14,678 bases of DNA, taken from positions 1 to 14,678 of the forward strand of contig JADLDQ010000090.1 in assembly GCA_020846575.1 (NCBI GenBank), written 5' to 3'. Position numbers and translations under genes: made by a program. The notes under the pieces were generated by a model, which was not told the origin of the DNA, did not search any database, and saw nothing but the letters and a program-made list of their open reading frames with translations. This DNA comes from Burkholderiales bacterium (lineage in GTDB: Bacteria; Pseudomonadota; Gammaproteobacteria; Burkholderiales; SG8-39). Shown piece by piece: positions 13,277-14,678 of this stretch (its first letter is position 1; every line of letters begins with the position of its first letter).

Positions 13277-13295
13277 CGGCAACCGGGACCCGGTC

Positions 13296-13730
13296 ATGCG
13301 GCTCACCGCCTTTTCGGACTTCAGCCTGCGCGTGCTCATCTACCTGGGCGTGCACGACAAGGAACTGGCGACCATCGCCGGTATCGCGGCGGCCTACGGG
13401 GTGTCGGAGAACCACCTGATGAAAGTGGTCCATCACCTCGCCCGGAAAGGATACATCGAGACCGTCCGCGGGCGGGGCGGGGGCCTGCGGCTGGCCAGGA
13501 AGCCCGCGGCCATCCGCATCGGCGAGGTGGTGAGGAGCACTGAAACGAACGCGATCCTGGCCGAGTGCTTCGACCGCGAGTCCTCCGAGTGCCGCATCGA
13601 ACCGGCCTGCGTGCTGCGCGGATTGCTCGGCCAGGCGCAGGAGGCGTTCTTCGCCGAGCTCGACCGCCACAGCCTTGCCGATCTGGTCGCGCCCAGGGTG
13701 AAGCTCGCGCGGCTGCTGGTGCCCGGATAG
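13296..13730 (+). CDS. nsrR: NsrR-type nitric-oxide-sensing Rrf2 repressor
   Basis: 144 residues (E. coli NsrR has 141). NsrR is a dimeric winged-helix repressor whose Fe-S cluster reacts with nitric oxide, releasing DNA. It opens MRLTAFSDFSLRVLIYLGV as in NsrR. The recognition region YGVSENHLMKVVHHLARKGY and wing VRGRGGGLRLARKP follow. The three cluster cysteines are present as C91-x7-C99-x5-C105 (AECF...SECRIEPACVLRG), and Asp8, a ligand described for Streptomyces NsrR, is also present. The ATG at 13296 matches the family start. The open frame reaches 13200, but the extra residues are not family-like and lie over the promoter. It is divergent from the four-gene NO-response run, with two NsrR-like operators between them. 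Its stop is 10 bp from the converging racemase-family gene. Confidence 0.92.
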   Translation: MRLTAFSDFSLRVLIYLGVHDKELATIAGIAAAYGVSENHLMKVVHHLARKGYIETVRGRGGGLRLARKPAAIRIGEVVRSTETNAILAECFDRESSECRIEPACVLRGLLGQAQEAFFAELDRHSLADLVAPRVKLARLLVPG

Positions 13731-13740
13731 GGCGTACGCC

Positions 13741-14472
13741 TCAGGCAGCCGAGCTCTCCCGCGCCCGGGCGAGGCGTCCCAGCGCCTCGTCCGCCTGGCG
13801 TCCGACCATTCTCAGCAGGTCCCAGATGACGGCCTGGTTGCTGCAGATCACCGGCTTGCCGAGCCTGCGCTCCAGCGGCGCGACCGCTTCCATGGCGCGG
13901 GTGTTCGCACACGACAGGAAGATGCCGTCCGCCTCCGGCCGGTCGGCGCCGAGCGCGAACTCGCACACCTTCTCGGGCGTCATCGTTGCCGCGACCCGCG
14001 CGTCGGTGTGCCCCATGCCGGCCGTGGCCACCACCTCGAAGCCCTCGTGGCGCAGGTAGTCCGCTTCCTCGGTGCTGAACTCCTCGGTAAACGGGTTGAC
14101 GTGCACCAGCCGGCGCAGGCCCAGCGCGCGGAAAGCCCGGATGATCGACAGGATCGTGGTGGTCGCGGGCGTGCCCGTCTCCTTCTCGATGCACTCGACG
14201 ATGCGCTCGCTCGATCCCGGACCGCCGGCGAGGCTGGAGCCGGTGCAGTTGAAGGCGATCGCGTCCATTCCGGCATCGTGCAGCGAGGCGGCGAGCGCGG
14301 GCGCATCGGCGGCCAGGCCGAGCAGGGAATCGTGGGTGACCTTGCCGTTCTCCTTCCTGAAGCGGCCGCGCGCCACGTGGTAGCGAACCTCGGGGGGCAT
14401 GAAGCGGCGCAGGTCGTCCTCGACGACGATGTTGAGCGAAGGCACGATCACACCCACGCGCTTGATTTCCAT
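13741..14472 (-). CDS. Asp/Glu racemase-superfamily enzyme, maleate isomerase type
   Basis: 243 residues, the usual length for the maleate isomerase / arylmalonate decarboxylase group. The N-terminus has RVGVIVPSLNIVVEDD with Asn14. Two Cys sit where maleate isomerase has its catalytic pair: Cys76 in AFNCTGSSLAGG and Cys188 in IFLSCANTRAMEA. Arylmalonate decarboxylase lacks the first Cys, so isomerase or racemase chemistry on a small carboxylate (maleate to fumarate, or hydantoin-like) is more likely. The substrate is not settled. The ATG at 14472 is preferred over an in-frame GTG at 14478 because GAGGTG sits 5 nt before the ATG and uses that GTG as part of the Shine-Dalgarno. It converges on nsrR with a 10-bp gap and is probably monocistronic. 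Confidence 0.85.
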   Translation of the reverse strand: MEIKRVGVIVPSLNIVVEDDLRRFMPPEVRYHVARGRFRKENGKVTHDSLLGLAADAPALAASLHDAGMDAIAFNCTGSSLAGGPGSSERIVECIEKETGTPATTTILSIIRAFRALGLRRLVHVNPFTEEFSTEEADYLRHEGFEVVATAGMGHTDARVAATMTPEKVCEFALGADRPEADGIFLSCANTRAMEAVAPLERRLGKPVICSNQAVIWDLLRMVGRQADEALGRLARARESSAA

Positions 14473-14511
14473 GGTCACCTCGCTGGTGCAGTGATAAGTC
14501 TTGCGCCGCGC

Positions 14512-14517
14512 ATTCTC
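14512..14517 (-). promoter_or_regulatory. -10-like element GAGAAT for the racemase-family gene
   Basis: On minus this reads GAGAATGCGC, about 40 nt before the ATG at 14472. It resembles the TAGAATGC strings upstream of the dehydrogenase and the phosphate operon. With a 17-nt spacer the -35 position reads GTGAAA, a weak match. Confidence 0.3.
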
Positions 14518-14582
14518 GCACCGGGTAAAGGATGTTTCACGGTGGCGGCGGGTCGAACGGCAAGGCCGGCGCGCAGCCGCGG

Positions 14583-14678
14583 TGATCGCCCGCCGCAGTG
14601 ATCGCCCGCCGCGGTGATCGCCCGCCGCGGTGATCGCCCGCCGCGGTGATCGACTGCCGCGGTGATCGACTGCCGCGG
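14583..14678. repeat. Six 16-bp tandem repeats reaching the window end
   Basis: The unit TGATCGCCCGCCGCGG is repeated six times in register. Copy 1 has an A near its end (CCGCAG), copies 2-4 are identical, and copies 5-6 share a two-base change (GACTG for GCCCG). The last copy ends exactly at the window edge, so the array probably continues. Each unit carries a GATC and most carry a CCGCGG palindrome. There are no spacers, so this is not a CRISPR array. Confidence 0.95.

Noticed and set aside
13200..13295. N-terminal extension of NsrR
   Set aside because: The extra 32 codons are unlike the family and cover the promoters and operators. MRLTAFSDFSLR is the family start.
13741..14472. Arylmalonate decarboxylase
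   Set aside because: That enzyme has only the C-terminal catalytic Cys. This protein has both Cys76 and Cys188.
14583..14678. CRISPR array
   Set aside because: The 16-bp units are directly joined without spacers, and there are no cas genes.

Overview
The window is GC-rich, gene-dense bacterial DNA. It most resembles a betaproteobacterium of the Burkholderiales type. The reasons are a Bug-type (TctC-like) substrate-binding protein, a tcuA/tcuB pair, an NsrR/NnrS nitric-oxide locus, and GTG starts among highly GC-biased codons. No taxonomic marker gene (rRNA, tRNA, ribosomal protein) is present, so this is an inference.

Layout. (1) 1-2214, all minus strand: the N-terminal part of a D-2-hydroxyacid dehydrogenase cut by the window edge, then a two-gene phosphate operon of a DUF47/PhoU-like protein and a PiT-family phosphate permease with overlapping ends. 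(2) 2215-2590: a 376-bp divergent region with two possible leader ORFs. (3) 2591-5304, plus strand: glucose-6-phosphate isomerase and a Bug-family periplasmic binding protein. (4) 5305-5664: no intact gene. It holds a decayed remnant of a DUF4143 AAA+ ATPase gene and, next to it, a long near-perfect inverted repeat. (5) 5665-9678: tcuA-tcuB (flavoprotein plus Fe-S membrane partner of tricarballylate oxidation) on minus, divergent from an MFS transporter on plus. (6) 9679-9836: convergent gap with a strong hairpin and five 11-bp tandem repeats. (7) 9837-13730: a nitric-oxide-response locus. A four-gene minus-strand run (MIP18/DUF59 protein, DUF2249 protein, large fused membrane protein, NnrS-like protein) diverges from an nsrR-type Rrf2 regulator. 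(8) 13741-14472: an Asp/Glu-racemase-superfamily enzyme of the maleate isomerase type. (9) 14583 to the window end: six 16-bp tandem repeats.

How it fits together. The clearest regulatory story is the nsrR intergenic region. Two NsrR-like operators, each with a 10/11 match to the ATRCATCTT-type half-site, sit 47 bp apart centre to centre. They lie over two face-to-face sigma70-like promoters whose -10 and -35 boxes interleave. This predicts that one NO-sensing Fe-S repressor controls both its own gene and the four-gene operon. The tcu genes, MFS transporter, Bug protein, hydroxyacid dehydrogenase and maleate-isomerase-like enzyme all suit an organism living on small organic acids, but only tcuA-tcuB are clearly co-transcribed. 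Most of the window is recognisable metabolism. The less explained parts are the fused membrane protein, the inverted repeat beside the ATPase relic, the two tandem arrays and the possible leader peptides.
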